Shown here one piece after another: positions 1 through 8,207 of a stretch of 64,000 nucleotides of DNA (its first letter is position 1; every line of letters begins with the position of its first letter). The DNA comes from SLJK01 sp964567295 (GTDB lineage: Bacteria > Bacillota > Dethiobacteria > DTU022 > UBA8154): contig CAZMLU010000002.1 of NCBI GenBank assembly GCA_964567295.1, forward strand, positions 14,418 to 78,417, given 5' to 3'. A program made the position numbers and the translations under genes. The notes beneath the pieces were generated by a model. The model ran no database searches and was not told where the DNA came from. It saw only the letters and a program-made list of their open reading frames with translations.

Positions 1-443
1 GCCATAACATTCTTCAAAGTCAAACTCCCTTTTCCTGCAGCCAACCATTTCTCAACAAATTCTTGGAAAACTCGAATAAGAAGTTCGGCAAACTCCACCC
101 CTTTTCCCAGAAGAACCAGGTTAAAAATTATCTTTTCACCCTTTATATATTCCGTTTTTTTCTCCAAAGGGGGCTGCCAAACAAAAGGTGCCGGCACCGA
201 ACCATAACGTTGAAACCCCTGGGAAGTAGATGCCAAATTTTCAAACATTAAGGCATAGGCACAATTGAACTTCAGGAGGCAGTCACCACACTCATCCCTT
301 TGCATTTTACAAGAGTAGCGGTGAAATATCTCCTTAAATTCCTTTTGCAAAAATATGGTCGCTTTATAAGAAGGAAGCACTGCTCCCCCATCGACCGGCT
401 CGACGCTCAAGCGGTAATGGGCTATCTTAAAATCCTTGAACAC
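1..443 (-). CDS. cas6: Cas6-family CRISPR pre-crRNA endoribonuclease, N-terminal part (runs off the window)
   Basis: Cas6 proteins cut CRISPR precursor RNA into guide units. This reading frame opens at a GTG preceded by AAGGAG about 8 nt upstream and stays open for 147 codons to the window edge, so the C-terminus is missing. The visible part begins FKDFKIAHYRLSVEP and has the PSYKATIF segment where relatives have a P-x-[FY]-K-G-S motif. It then carries a cysteine set (CKMQRDECGDC, then FNCAYALMFE) and a P-A-PFVWQPPL segment before a predicted strand ending near VLLGKGVEF. This order is what I know from the Cas6 RAMP family with a Cys-containing N-terminal half. No repeat array or other cas gene is visible in the window, so any CRISPR locus would lie to the left. 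The call rests on pattern recognition only. Confidence 0.72.
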   Translation of the reverse strand, partial: MFKDFKIAHYRLSVEPVDGGAVLPSYKATIFLQKEFKEIFHRYSCKMQRDECGDCLLKFNCAYALMFENLASTSQGFQRYGSVPAPFVWQPPLEKKTEYIKGEKIIFNLVLLGKGVEFAELLIRVFQEFVEKWLAAGKGSLTLKNVM

Positions 444-540
444 TTCAACAACTCCTTATACATATAAAGGTATTATTTCCTTAATTCTACATAAAGATGG
501 TTTTCCCTTTTTAATAATATAGTTAACTATCCTATTGCCA

Positions 541-568
541 TATATATTCTATTATAATAGAATATATA
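541..568. promoter_or_regulatory. 28-bp perfect AT-rich palindrome, candidate operator
   Basis: The sequence is its own exact reverse complement over 28 bp (14-bp half-sites, core TATTATAATA). It ends 18 bp before the start codon of the small ribbon-helix-helix-like gene and just upstream of its GGGGG ribosome site. Such proteins commonly autoregulate through palindromes, so an operator is the simplest reading. It could instead be a remnant left-end hairpin of the IS200-like element that follows. No U-run follows it, so it is not a terminator. Confidence 0.45.
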
Positions 569-586
569 CCAAGGGGGTGCTTATCT

Positions 587-745
587 ATGAAAAACGTGCA
601 GATAAACATATCTATACCTGCAGCGTGGAAAGATATACTTGAGAATCTTGCTCGTATTTACTCTGTCGAAGAAGAGAAAACCCTCACCTATATAGATCTT
701 ATCCGCAGAGCTATAAAGGAGAAGTATCAGTTAGATGATGAGTGA
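587..745 (+). CDS. Small ribbon-helix-helix-like protein (52 aa)
   Basis: This short frame starts at ATG after AAGGGGG, 10 nt upstream, and overlaps the next gene by 11 bp. The product has the layout of a ribbon-helix-helix DNA-binding protein: a strand with alternating residues (VQINISIPAAW), a first helix (KDILENLARIYS), a charged turn (EEEKT) and a second helix (IDLIRRAIKEKYQ). RHH dimers bind palindromic operators, and one lies immediately upstream. The overlap with the transposase-like gene suggests the two are translated together. I cannot assign it to a named family. It could be an antitoxin-like or transposon-associated regulator. Confidence 0.6.
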   Translation: MKNVQINISIPAAWKDILENLARIYSVEEEKTLTYIDLIRRAIKEKYQLDDE

Positions 746-1142
746 GAACTATCATACTATAAATGAAGAATATTACTTTCTACGCTATCACCTCGTCTGG
801 AGGCCTCGTTTCGATCTGGAAATACTGAAAGACAGTGAAAACATTATAAGAGAGGCAGTAACAGAAGTCTGCCGGCAGTACGGATATGAAATGCTTTCTT
901 TGCACGTGAGACAAGAATATATTTATCTATTCTTATCAACAAACCCCACAGTGGCCCCTGCAGATGCCATACAGGTATTAAAAAATATGACTGCGGTCCT
1001 TTTGCTTAAGTATTTTTTGCGGCTTAAGATTTTCTATAGCCTTTATGGCTCCCTTTGGGAAAAAGATTATCTAGTAAGCACTGCCTTCAAATTAGAAACG
1101 GAGACAATCCGAAAATATATAAATCAAAGGAAAGGAAGGTGA
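735..1142 (+). CDS. IS200/IS605-like Y1 transposase homologue with degenerate HUH motif
   Basis: The product (135 aa) follows the TnpA fold of IS200/IS605 elements: YHLVWRPRF near residue 18, a helix, a motif region at residues 57-66, APADAIQVLKN, then SLWEKDYLVSTAF and a last helix with IRKYINQ. In active enzymes the middle motif reads P-D-H-U-H and binds the metal. Here it is RQEYIYLF, so both histidines are tyrosines (Tyr62, Tyr64). The nucleophile-like Tyr128 in RKYI is kept. Strand cleavage should therefore be abolished or strongly altered, which suggests a dead or domesticated transposase. It overlaps the upstream RHH-like gene and is followed within 30 bp by clpB. No accessory tnpB is seen. 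Confidence 0.7.
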   Translation: MMSENYHTINEEYYFLRYHLVWRPRFDLEILKDSENIIREAVTEVCRQYGYEMLSLHVRQEYIYLFLSTNPTVAPADAIQVLKNMTAVLLLKYFLRLKIFYSLYGSLWEKDYLVSTAFKLETETIRKYINQRKGR

Positions 1143-1144
1143 AG

Positions 1145-1159
1145 CCCGCTTTTAAGCGG
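1145..1159 (+). other. Short inverted repeat after the transposase-like gene (possible IS end hairpin)
   Basis: CCGCTT and AAGCGG form a small inverted repeat directly after the stop codon of the transposase homologue. It has no U-run, so it is not a good terminator. IS200/IS605 ends carry small subterminal hairpins, so this may be a remnant right end. It also sits where the ribosome site of clpB should be. The stem is short enough to occur by chance. Confidence 0.3.
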
Positions 1160-1168
1160 ACATAGACT

Positions 1169-3775
1169 ATGGACATCAACCAATTTACCAATAAAGCAAA
1201 GGAGGCTATCGGAGCTGCTCAAAGCACAGCAGCCCGCTATCATCACCAACAAGTAGATTGTGAGCATCTACTGCTCTCACTTCTGGAACAGGACGATGGA
1301 CTTACACCGAGGCTCTTAGAAAAGGCCGGGCTTAACACCAAACAGTTCAAAGACTCACTGCAAGCTTATCTAAACAAACAGCCTAAAGTATACTCCGGCG
1401 AAGGATATGCCGAGCAAATCTACCTGAGCCCGCGTCTGGGAAGAGTCCTAGAGCACGCCAAAGAGGAATCCTCCAAGTTTAAGGATGAATTTATAGGTGT
1501 TGAACACCTGCTTCTCTCCATATTGGAGGCCGACAAAGGTGAAGCATCCAAGATAATGAAAAATGCAGGCCTAAACAGGAATACTCTATTACAAGCCCTT
1601 CAAGCTATTCGGGGGCACCAGCGGGTTACCAGCGCCGATCCGGAAGGCACATACGAAGCACTGACCAAGTATGGAAAAGATCTGACGGAGATGGCTGCTG
1701 ATGGAAAGCTAGACCCCGTAATCGGGCGAGACGACGAAGTTCGTCGCGTTATACAGGTTCTTTCCCGGAGAACCAAGAACAACCCCGTTCTCATAGGCGA
1801 GCCGGGAGTAGGAAAGACCGCGGTTGCTGAAGGGCTCGCCCAGCGAATCACCAAAAACGACGTGCCGGAAGGACTCAAGAATAAGCGTATTTTTGCACTG
1901 GATCTCGGCGCCCTTCTTGCAGGGGCCAAATTCAGGGGAGAATTTGAGGAAAGGCTAAAAGCTGTTCTCAAAGAAATACAGGACTCGGGGGGGGGGATTC
2001 TGCTCTTTATTGATGAACTTCATACGGTTGTGGGAGCCGGTGCAGCAGAAGGGGCTATGGATGCCAGCAACCTCCTCAAACCCATGCTAGCCAGAGGAGA
2101 GCTGCACTGCATAGGCGCTACGACTCTGACAGAATACCGCAAGCATATAGAAAAAGATGCTGCCCTGGAACGCCGCTTCCAACCAGTCGTAATAAATGAG
2201 CCCGATAAAGCCGATTCTATATCTATTCTTCGAGGTTTAAAAGAACGCTACGAGGTTCATCATGGAGTCCGCATAAAAGACTCAGCCCTGGTTGCAGCGG
2301 TCACATTAAGCCAAAGATATATCAGTGACAGGTTCCTTCCGGATAAAGCCATCGACCTGATAGATGAAGCCGCCGCACTGATTAGGGCTGAAATTGATAG
2401 TATGCCTACTGAACTGGATGAGGTGACCAGGCGTATTATGCAACTAGAAATAGAAAAGGAAGCCTTAAAGCTGGAAACAGATGAAGGTTCTGCCAAGCGC
2501 CTGGAAGAGGTTGAGAACGAACTGGGAAGGCTAAAGGAAGAGGCAAAACAGCTAGAAAACAAGTGGAACGAAGAAAAAGAGGCCATTTCCCAGCTTCGAA
2601 AAATCAGAGAAGAAATTGAAGAAACCAAGTTAGCCATGGAAAAAGCTGAACAAAGCTACGATCTTAATCGCCTGGCAGAGTTAAAATACGGCAAAATGGC
2701 CCAATTAAACGAACAGCTAAAAGAGGAAGAAGAAAAGCTTCAACAGCAACACAGAGGAACACGCCTGTTAAAAGAAGAAGTTGACGAAGAAGACGTCGCA
2801 ACCGTGGTAAGCAACTGGACCGGTATTCCCATCAGCAAACTGATGGAAGGTGAAAAACAGAAAATATTACAACTGGAAAACAGGTTGCATGATCGAGTGG
2901 TAGGACAAAACGAAGCAGTAACAGCCGTCAGCGAAGCAGTGTTAAGGGCGCGCTCGGGGGTTAAAGATCCCAACCGTCCCATCGGCTCCTTCATTTTCTT
3001 GGGCCCCACAGGGGTCGGAAAAACTGAGCTGGCACGGTCCCTGGCCTTTGTCCTTTTCGATGACGAAAATGCTATGTTAAGGCTCGATATGTCGGAATAT
3101 ATGGAAAAACACTCTGTGGCAAGGCTTATCGGTGCGCCTCCCGGTTATGTAGGCTATGAAGAAGGAGGGCAACTAACCAATGTTATCCGCAGAAAACCCT
3201 TTTCTGTCATTCTTTTCGACGAAATAGAAAAAGCACACCAGGACGTATTCAATACTCTATTGCAGATACTGGATGACGGGCGTCTTACCGATTCCCAGGG
3301 ACGCACAGTTGACTTCCGCAACACCGTGCTAATCATGACCTCCAACCTGGGAAGCGAAATTATAATGGAAGCCGATACCGAGAGCGAAGACTCCTTTAAA
3401 AAAGCTAAGGAACAGATATTAACACGCCTGCGGTCCTTTTTCAGACCAGAATTCTTAAACAGAGTAGATGAAATAGTAACCTTCCATCCACTAAGCATGG
3501 AACACCTGCGGAAAATCGTTAAAATCCAGGCCGGTTTGCTACAAACCAGGTTGCAAGAGCAAAATATAACGCTAACACTGAGCCCGGGAGCAGAAGAGTA
3601 CCTGGCGGCAAAGGGATATGATCCTATATATGGAGCCAGACCATTAAAGCGAACCATTCAAAAAGAACTGGAAACCCAGCTCGCCAAAAAACTTCTAGAT
3701 GGATCTTTTAAAACGGGTGATAAAATAACAGTAGACAGTGGGGAAGAAGGGCTTGTTTTCCAGGCTGCAAACTGA
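1169..3775 (+). CDS. clpB: ATP-dependent disaggregase ClpB
   Basis: ClpB is a hexameric AAA+ chaperone that pulls proteins out of aggregates together with DnaK. The 868-aa length is standard. The product has an N-terminal Clp repeat domain (about 1-150), a first AAA+ module with GEPGVGKT at 210-217, a long coiled-coil middle domain (about 400-540, rich in E and K) that marks ClpB rather than ClpC or ClpA, and a second AAA+ module with GPTGVGKT at 612-619. It ends with the usual C-terminal small domain. No strong Shine-Dalgarno precedes the ATG, and no CIRCE operator is visible upstream. The gene seems to be read through from the transposase-like gene or from a weak promoter. A strong hairpin terminator follows. 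Confidence 0.97.
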   Translation: MDINQFTNKAKEAIGAAQSTAARYHHQQVDCEHLLLSLLEQDDGLTPRLLEKAGLNTKQFKDSLQAYLNKQPKVYSGEGYAEQIYLSPRLGRVLEHAKEESSKFKDEFIGVEHLLLSILEADKGEASKIMKNAGLNRNTLLQALQAIRGHQRVTSADPEGTYEALTKYGKDLTEMAADGKLDPVIGRDDEVRRVIQVLSRRTKNNPVLIGEPGVGKTAVAEGLAQRITKNDVPEGLKNKRIFALDLGALLAGAKFRGEFEERLKAVLKEIQDSGGGILLFIDELHTVVGAGAAEGAMDASNLLKPMLARGELHCIGATTLTEYRKHIEKDAALERRFQPVVINEPDKADSISILRGLKERYEVHHGVRIKDSALVAAVTLSQRYISDRFLPDKAIDLIDEAAALIRAEIDSMPTELDEVTRRIMQLEIEKEALKLETDEGSAKRLEEVENELGRLKEEAKQLENKWNEEKEAISQLRKIREEIEETKLAMEKAEQSYDLNRLAELKYGKMAQLNEQLKEEEEKLQQQHRGTRLLKEEVDEEDVATVVSNWTGIPISKLMEGEKQKILQLENRLHDRVVGQNEAVTAVSEAVLRARSGVKDPNRPIGSFIFLGPTGVGKTELARSLAFVLFDDENAMLRLDMSEYMEKHSVARLIGAPPGYVGYEEGGQLTNVIRRKPFSVILFDEIEKAHQDVFNTLLQILDDGRLTDSQGRTVDFRNTVLIMTSNLGSEIIMEADTESEDSFKKAKEQILTRLRSFFRPEFLNRVDEIVTFHPLSMEHLRKIVKIQAGLLQTRLQEQNITLTLSPGAEEYLAAKGYDPIYGARPLKRTIQKELETQLAKKLLDGSFKTGDKITVDSGEEGLVFQAAN

Positions 3776-3820
3776 TTAACAGGCAAAACCACAATAATAT
3801 CTATCAAGCAGCATGAACCT

Positions 3821-3872
3821 CACAAAATGAGAGCGCAGAAATTTTTTATGCGCTCTCATTTTGTGCTTTTTT
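3821..3872 (+). terminator. Rho-independent terminator after clpB
   Basis: A perfect 17-bp stem (arm CACAAAATGAGAGCGCA) with an 11-nt loop is followed by CTTTTTT on the plus strand, 45 nt after the clpB stop. There is no U-run on the opposite strand, so it serves clpB only, although the antiporter operon converges on it. Confidence 0.9.
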
Positions 3873-3911
3873 AAAAACCATTTTGTTGTTCAAAATATGA
3901 ACTGCAATCCA

Positions 3912-4217
3912 TCAATCTTTGCCACTTTTTATTCCCCAAAGAACCATAATGGCCATAACAGCAGAAAAAAGTACTGTTGTCTCCAACATGGTATCATAGG
4001 CGCGGTAGTCGAGAAGTACGTTAGTAACAAAGTTGAGGCCCCCGCTTTCAGTTACACTCTGGTCTACGTAACGTCGCATAACATAATTGTTGGTAGGGTT
4101 ATCAACATCTCCATAAGTTGGCATCTCCATTACTGTCATAAACAGCACCAGCGCTACCATAACAACCAGTAGAATAATAAAGCCCATATATATTAATTCG
4201 CGCAGTTTTATATTCAA
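3912..4217 (-). CDS. Mrp/Mbh antiporter subunit, MbhE-like (distal part of MrpA C-terminus)
   Basis: This 101-aa protein has an N-terminal membrane helix (about 8-30) and a C-terminal one (about 75-97) around a soluble loop containing GLNFVTNVLLDYRAYDT. The NxVTxxLxDYRxxDT pattern is typical of the MbhE/MrpA C-terminal segment next to the ion path. Its ATG overlaps the stop of the upstream gene (ATGA), so the two are translationally coupled. In classical Mrp systems this segment is the tail of the large MrpA subunit. Here it is a separate gene, as in the archaeal Mbh and Mrp modules. It is the last gene of the operon. Confidence 0.82.
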   Translation of the reverse strand: MNIKLRELIYMGFIILLVVMVALVLFMTVMEMPTYGDVDNPTNNYVMRRYVDQSVTESGGLNFVTNVLLDYRAYDTMLETTVLFSAVMAIMVLWGIKSGKD

Positions 4218-4462
4218 TTAGGTCGCCTCCCCACCTTGGATACCACCGTAATCATAATAATTGCCACTCCCACCCCGACAGCTGCCTCCGTAATGGCTAT
4301 ATCAGGAGAATTGAGCTGCTGCCAGACAAGCGACATTATAGTACTGTATCCCGCGAAAATAATCACCACATAAAGTAGATCCTCAAAAATAAAAACGGAG
4401 AGGGCCGCAACTACCAAAAGAATCATGAGAAGAAAAAATATATATTCTGAAAAAATAACCAT
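4214..4462 (-). CDS. Mrp/Mbh antiporter subunit, MbhD-like (DUF4040)
   Basis: This is an 82-aa, three-helix membrane protein with the signature LNSPDIAITEAAVG near residues 50-63. That segment is conserved in MbhD and in the C-terminal region of MrpA. The start is placed at the ATG that follows the mrpG stop by 1 nt; a longer frame exists upstream but runs through mrpG. It is coupled to the MbhE-like gene by a 4-bp overlap. Together the two replace the C-terminal third of MrpA. I see no separate gene for the NuoL-like N-terminal two thirds of MrpA. Confidence 0.85.
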   Translation of the reverse strand: MVIFSEYIFFLLMILLVVAALSVFIFEDLLYVVIIFAGYSTIMSLVWQQLNSPDIAITEAAVGVGVAIIMITVVSKVGRRPN

Positions 4463-4463
4463 G

Positions 4464-4832
4464 CTATTTCTCCTCCTCTCCCTTGAAAAAATCTCCCTCT
4501 TCATCTTCGTAATAAGTGCTGACCACAAAACTTCCTTCTGCCAGAGAAGTACCCCTCACATAAGCTGTTTTGGTAATAATATGAGTTATTACGGGGTTTA
4601 TCGTAACTGTTAACGCTCCCATTAACAGAAGTTTTACTATATTGGTCGTCCCGGGGACGATTAAAACCAGACCAAGAATAATGAGGCCGACTCCCATAGT
4701 ATCACACTTACCGAGAGCATGAAGTCTGTTGTAAACATCGGGGAGACGTATCAAACCCACTACCCCAACTGTTAGAAAGAAAAAACCACCGCTCATCAAT
4801 ATAATAGCTAGAATTTCCCTTATTCCCTCCAT
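4464..4832 (-). CDS. mrpG: Na+/H+ antiporter subunit MrpG/MnhG
   Basis: MrpG is a small membrane subunit of the multi-subunit cation/proton antiporter. The 122-aa product has three predicted helices and the family segment GVVGLIRLPDVYNRLHALGK, followed by GVGLIILGL. An upstream GTG would add 12 residues, but it sits 2 nt from GGAGGAG. The ATG chosen here has AAGGAA at good spacing. The C-terminus carries an acidic tail (EDEEGDFF) that extends beyond the usual MrpG end. Confidence 0.87.
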   Translation of the reverse strand: MEGIREILAIILMSGGFFFLTVGVVGLIRLPDVYNRLHALGKCDTMGVGLIILGLVLIVPGTTNIVKLLLMGALTVTINPVITHIITKTAYVRGTSLAEGSFVVSTYYEDEEGDFFKGEEEK

Positions 4833-4919
4833 ATCGAGTTCCTTACGGGCAAGCCCGCTGGGAACCACACCTCCTCCAGTGCATTCTTAAGCAAAAACGC
4901 CGCGCCACCACCAAAGTTT

Positions 4920-5186
4920 TCAGAAGAGACTTCCCTCTCTTAGGAGCTTCAAAATACAAATGGTGGCGATAAAAGCAGCTAGGATAAATACCAGGGCAAT
5001 ATCCAGATAAAAATAGGTCTCACTTAAATATGTGAATATCAGTGTATAGGCCACCACCATGGTCACAATCATATTCATGGCTGCCACCCTATCTGTGGCC
5101 GTAGGCCCTTTAAAAGCCCTGTAAAGAGTAGCAAGCCCTAAAACACCCAAGCCAAGAGCGAGAAAAATCATAAATGTCTCCAGCAT
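4920..5186 (-). CDS. mrpF: Na+/H+ antiporter subunit MrpF/MnhF
   Basis: This 88-aa protein has three membrane helices with the MrpF hallmarks RAFKGPTATDRVAAMN (about 23-38) and YLDIALVFILAAFI. MrpF is needed for assembly and activity of the Mrp complex. Its start lies 1 nt after the mrpE stop. The GPTATDRV segment is diagnostic and leaves little doubt about the family. Confidence 0.9.
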   Translation of the reverse strand: MLETFMIFLALGLGVLGLATLYRAFKGPTATDRVAAMNMIVTMVVAYTLIFTYLSETYFYLDIALVFILAAFIATICILKLLREGSLF

Positions 5187-5187
5187 A

Positions 5188-5715
5188 TTAATCCCCTTCC
5201 TCGATATCTTTCATAATATCATAAAGATACCAACTGCGAACCCCAAAGGCATGGTGCCTGGTCATTCCATGAACAAGGAGGCGGTCTCCCTCCAGGTCTA
5301 CAGTAATAGTCCCGGGGGTCATGGTGATAGAATTACCGTAAAGTGCCCTTGAAAGATCCTTCTCCAAATCGATCTTAAGCACGATAAGACCCGGAGAAAT
5401 CGGCATCTTAGGACTCAAGACAATATAGGCTACTATAAAATTAGCTGTCAAGACTTCTTTAAGCAGGAAAATAAAATAACGTATGACCAACTTTGCCTGA
5501 TGCCAAGAAATTTTTGTTTTCCTGGTTTCTTCAATCATTAACTGGTTCCAGAAGAGCGTTAGCAAGGGAACAAGGATGAACCCCATTAAAACATGCTGCC
5601 AGTCAAAATCACCAGATATTAGCAACCAAAAAGCCATCAGCAGGCAGAAGATAATTATGGAGCCGGGAATATCCTTTTTCACACGGTTTAACAAAAGAAA
5701 ACTTTTTCCTTTCAT
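5188..5715 (-). CDS. mrpE: Na+/H+ antiporter subunit MrpE/MnhE
   Basis: MrpE is a membrane subunit of the Mrp complex with a C-terminal cytoplasmic domain. The 175-aa product has two to three N-terminal helices, then SPGLIVLKIDL and NSITMTPGTITVDL, the latter being the family signature, and ends with MKDIEEGD. I start at the ATG with GAGGG 8 nt upstream; an in-frame GTG three codons earlier has no room for a ribosome site. The gene lies 10-20 nt after mrpD. Confidence 0.9.
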   Translation of the reverse strand: MKGKSFLLLNRVKKDIPGSIIIFCLLMAFWLLISGDFDWQHVLMGFILVPLLTLFWNQLMIEETRKTKISWHQAKLVIRYFIFLLKEVLTANFIVAYIVLSPKMPISPGLIVLKIDLEKDLSRALYGNSITMTPGTITVDLEGDRLLVHGMTRHHAFGVRSWYLYDIMKDIEEGD

Positions 5716-5733
5716 TACCTGCACCCTCTTTGC

Positions 5734-7230
5734 TTATAATAGCAGTCTTATAGATACCTGCTCTAAAAAATCCAGGATACGACCGGGAAAAAGACCCATG
5801 TAAATGATACCCAGTGCTGTAATAATAATAGGTACCAACATGGTGAAGGGCACTTTATCCATGGTCATCTGCGGATCGTGTCCAGAGGTAAAATAGGCCT
5901 GCCAGACAATGGGAAAATAATAAGCTGCATTCAACAAGCCACTAATTACAATAAGGATAATAAAATAAGGGTTATTTGCCTCCAGGCTTCCCAAGGCAAG
6001 GCCGTACTTTGTGATAAAACCTCCGAAGAAAGGTATCCCAACCATGGAAAGGGAAGCAATTGTAAAAGCAGCCATGGTAACAGGCATTTGGTAGCCCAAT
6101 CCGGAAAAGTGGATCACTTTTTTACGCCCCGTCTGGTAGTAAACGGCACCGGCTGACATAAAAAGACAGATTTTCATTAAAGCGTGTATAATAATATGCA
6201 GCAAAGCTGCCGTCACCCCCCACACGGTACCAAGCCCAATGCCGAGGAAAATATAGCCGATCTGAGCCACAGTGGAATAAGCCAGACGCCTCTTCAAATC
6301 TAGCTGAACAAAAGCGAACAGGGAACCCCCCAGTATAGCCATGGTGGCCAATAGAAGGATCAGGCTACGCAAAAAGGTTTCGTTAAAAACCTCTATACCG
6401 AAAACCAGGAAGTAAATTCTTAGCATGGAAATTATGTATACCTTTACTACAAGCCCCGATAAAACTGCGCTGGATGGTGAGGGAGCTGAAGAATGGGCAT
6501 CAGGAAGCCAGATGTGGAGAGGAAAAAGAGCTGCCTTAACCCCCAGTCCCACTGTAAAAAAGCTCAAAGTAGCCCACATTAAAAAAGGATAGTCTTCTCT
6601 TATCTCGAGCAGTTCAGCGGCAACATAGGGAATATTAAGGTTCCCGGTAACCTGGTAAAGAAAACCGATAGCAAAAAGCATAAAACCCGAACCCAAGGTG
6701 GCAAGCATTAGGTAGCGCAGAGAAGCTTCCGTAGAGAGTTTCTCCCCTTTTGCTACTACAAGCCCCACAGCGCCGATGGAAACAATCTCTACCATTACGT
6801 AAAGGTTAAAAAGATCATTGGTAATAACGATTCCCATCATGGCTGCCAACGTTAAAAGAAAAAGGGTATAATACCAACCTATGGCAGGCCCAGGAATCTC
6901 TTTTTTCAGTGCTTTCAAACTGTAGAATACGATAAGCAAGCAGCTGCCGGTCAACAGCATTAGCATCATTGCCGCCAGTTCATCGATAAATATCTCAATC
7001 CCCCATGGAGGGGCCCAACCTCCCACATGATAATGAATAACCTCTCCACCTGCGACACGAAAAGTTAGGACAGCACTTATGACAAAAACAATTATAACAG
7101 TAATAACTGTCAGATAAGGGCAAACAACAGGTTTCCAACGGGCAAAAAAGGGCATAATAAAAGACAACAGTAAAATAATGATGATAAGGAAAAATGGTAG
7201 TATATCCCACATGAACATCCCTAGGGTCAC
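5734..7230 (-). CDS. mrpD: Na+/H+ antiporter subunit MrpD/MnhD (NuoN/NuoM-like)
   Basis: MrpD is the large, 13-14-helix proton-channel subunit related to NuoL/M/N of complex I. The 498-aa product carries the conserved lysine/histidine segments: VMVEIVSIGAVGLVV with its key Glu, GLGVKAALFPLHIWLPDAHS, APSPSSAVLSGLVVKVY and the later AALLHIIIHALMKICLF. It is the only large antiporter-like subunit in the operon; MrpA, which normally accompanies it, is missing. The GTG start overlaps the mrpC stop (GTGA). An ATG four codons in has slightly better ribosome-site spacing and may be the true start. Confidence 0.92.
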   Translation of the reverse strand: MTLGMFMWDILPFFLIIIILLLSFIMPFFARWKPVVCPYLTVITVIIVFVISAVLTFRVAGGEVIHYHVGGWAPPWGIEIFIDELAAMMLMLLTGSCLLIVFYSLKALKKEIPGPAIGWYYTLFLLTLAAMMGIVITNDLFNLYVMVEIVSIGAVGLVVAKGEKLSTEASLRYLMLATLGSGFMLFAIGFLYQVTGNLNIPYVAAELLEIREDYPFLMWATLSFFTVGLGVKAALFPLHIWLPDAHSSAPSPSSAVLSGLVVKVYIISMLRIYFLVFGIEVFNETFLRSLILLLATMAILGGSLFAFVQLDLKRRLAYSTVAQIGYIFLGIGLGTVWGVTAALLHIIIHALMKICLFMSAGAVYYQTGRKKVIHFSGLGYQMPVTMAAFTIASLSMVGIPFFGGFITKYGLALGSLEANNPYFIILIVISGLLNAAYYFPIVWQAYFTSGHDPQMTMDKVPFTMLVPIIITALGIIYMGLFPGRILDFLEQVSIRLLL

Positions 7231-7589
7231 CTCAATCGCATGATATCAGGAGCGTATACAGTCCCGTAAAACTGGTACAGCTTAACAATTATAGCCAGAG
7301 CAAAAGCTGTTACACTAAAACTAACTACAATACCAGTGAGCACTATAACTGAAGGAAGCGGGTTAATATAAAGCGCTCCCTCTGGTAAAGCGGGATCATA
7401 GATGGGTGCCACCCCTCCTTCAATATTGCCTACTGCAATAAAGAAAAGGAATACCCCCGTTTCCATAATATTTATCCCGATAACTTTCTTGACCAGGTTA
7501 TGTTGGGTTAGTATACAAAGACAACCTAGGCTGAAAAGAACAATGGAAACAAAGTAAGGATAATTAACCCAAAGCATGTAAATATCCAC
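7227..7589 (-). CDS. mrpC: Na+/H+ antiporter subunit MrpC/MnhC (NuoK-like)
   Basis: This 120-aa, three-helix protein is homologous to NuoK of complex I. It shows NLVKKVIGINIMETGVFLFF with the conserved Glu in the second helix. A loop with the family motif DPLPQALVLTAIV follows in the form INPLPSVIVLTGIVVSFS. The GTG start has GGAGGA about 7 nt upstream. It overlaps mrpD by 4 bp and follows mrpB by 2 bp, so it belongs to one transcript. Confidence 0.9.
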   Translation of the reverse strand: MDIYMLWVNYPYFVSIVLFSLGCLCILTQHNLVKKVIGINIMETGVFLFFIAVGNIEGGVAPIYDPALPEGALYINPLPSVIVLTGIVVSFSVTAFALAIIVKLYQFYGTVYAPDIMRLR

Positions 7590-7591
7590 AA

Positions 7592-7987
7592 TTAGTCCTC
7601 CTCCACCAGCAAGTAAAATATGCTTAAAATGGTGCTGGCTACCAGCAAGCCTATACCAAAATTAACCACCGAGATGATTCCTACACTAAAGAGGGTGCCA
7701 GGCATACCCACCGGACCGTGCTCATGAGGAAGTAAAAACTTGATAGCTTCCAAGATCCCGCCCAGGCCAATAAACACCAGGGCAACATCCATAGGCACTC
7801 GCCTGAGTTTGGCTCTCCACTCCAGACCAAAAAGCAAAAAGTACAAGAGAAGCGCCATGCCGATGACCATTCCTCCGGCAAAGCCTCCTCCAGGAGAAAC
7901 ATGCCCGTGAAGTATAATGTATAAACCATAGAGCAGAATAAATAGTAAAACGTAACGGAATACTACCCTGGTTATATAATCGTCCAC
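7592..7987 (-). CDS. mrpB: Na+/H+ antiporter subunit MrpB/MnhB
   Basis: This is the first gene of the operon. The 131-aa product has four helices and the MrpB signature HGHVSPGGGFAGGMVIG (about 27-43). In classical Mrp operons mrpA precedes mrpB. Here the 220 bp upstream hold no mrpA, and the next gene is a methyltransferase. The operon order B-C-D-E-F-G-MbhD-MbhE is a circular permutation of the archaeal Mbh antiporter module. Its likely job is sodium or proton exchange for pH and salt homeostasis. No hydrogenase or dehydrogenase subunits are attached. Confidence 0.9.
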   Translation of the reverse strand: MDDYITRVVFRYVLLFILLYGLYIILHGHVSPGGGFAGGMVIGMALLLYFLLFGLEWRAKLRRVPMDVALVFIGLGGILEAIKFLLPHEHGPVGMPGTLFSVGIISVVNFGIGLLVASTILSIFYLLVEED

Positions 7988-8207
7988 TCGGACTCACCCC
8001 TTAAAAATTGTTACACATTTCACAATCTAATAAAACTTCAGCAGCTTGCGAAAATTACCATATTCATTATTATCAAGCTGTTTTTTCCCTATGACAATCG
8101 CTCTAAATAAAAATTCGTCCTCTAAATCTTAATTCCTGCCTGATCTTTAATAATTTTTCTTCCTGCTTTTTCGGCAACTAATGAATACACCTGTTTTGTA
8201 GCGACGT

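Noticed and set aside
446..1168. CIRCE operator for clpB
   Set aside because: No TTAGCACTC-N9-GAGTGCTAA inverted repeat found on either strand.
3154..3657. Long antisense frame within clpB
   Set aside because: Lies wholly inside a certain gene, has no ribosome site and no family features; a codon-bias shadow.
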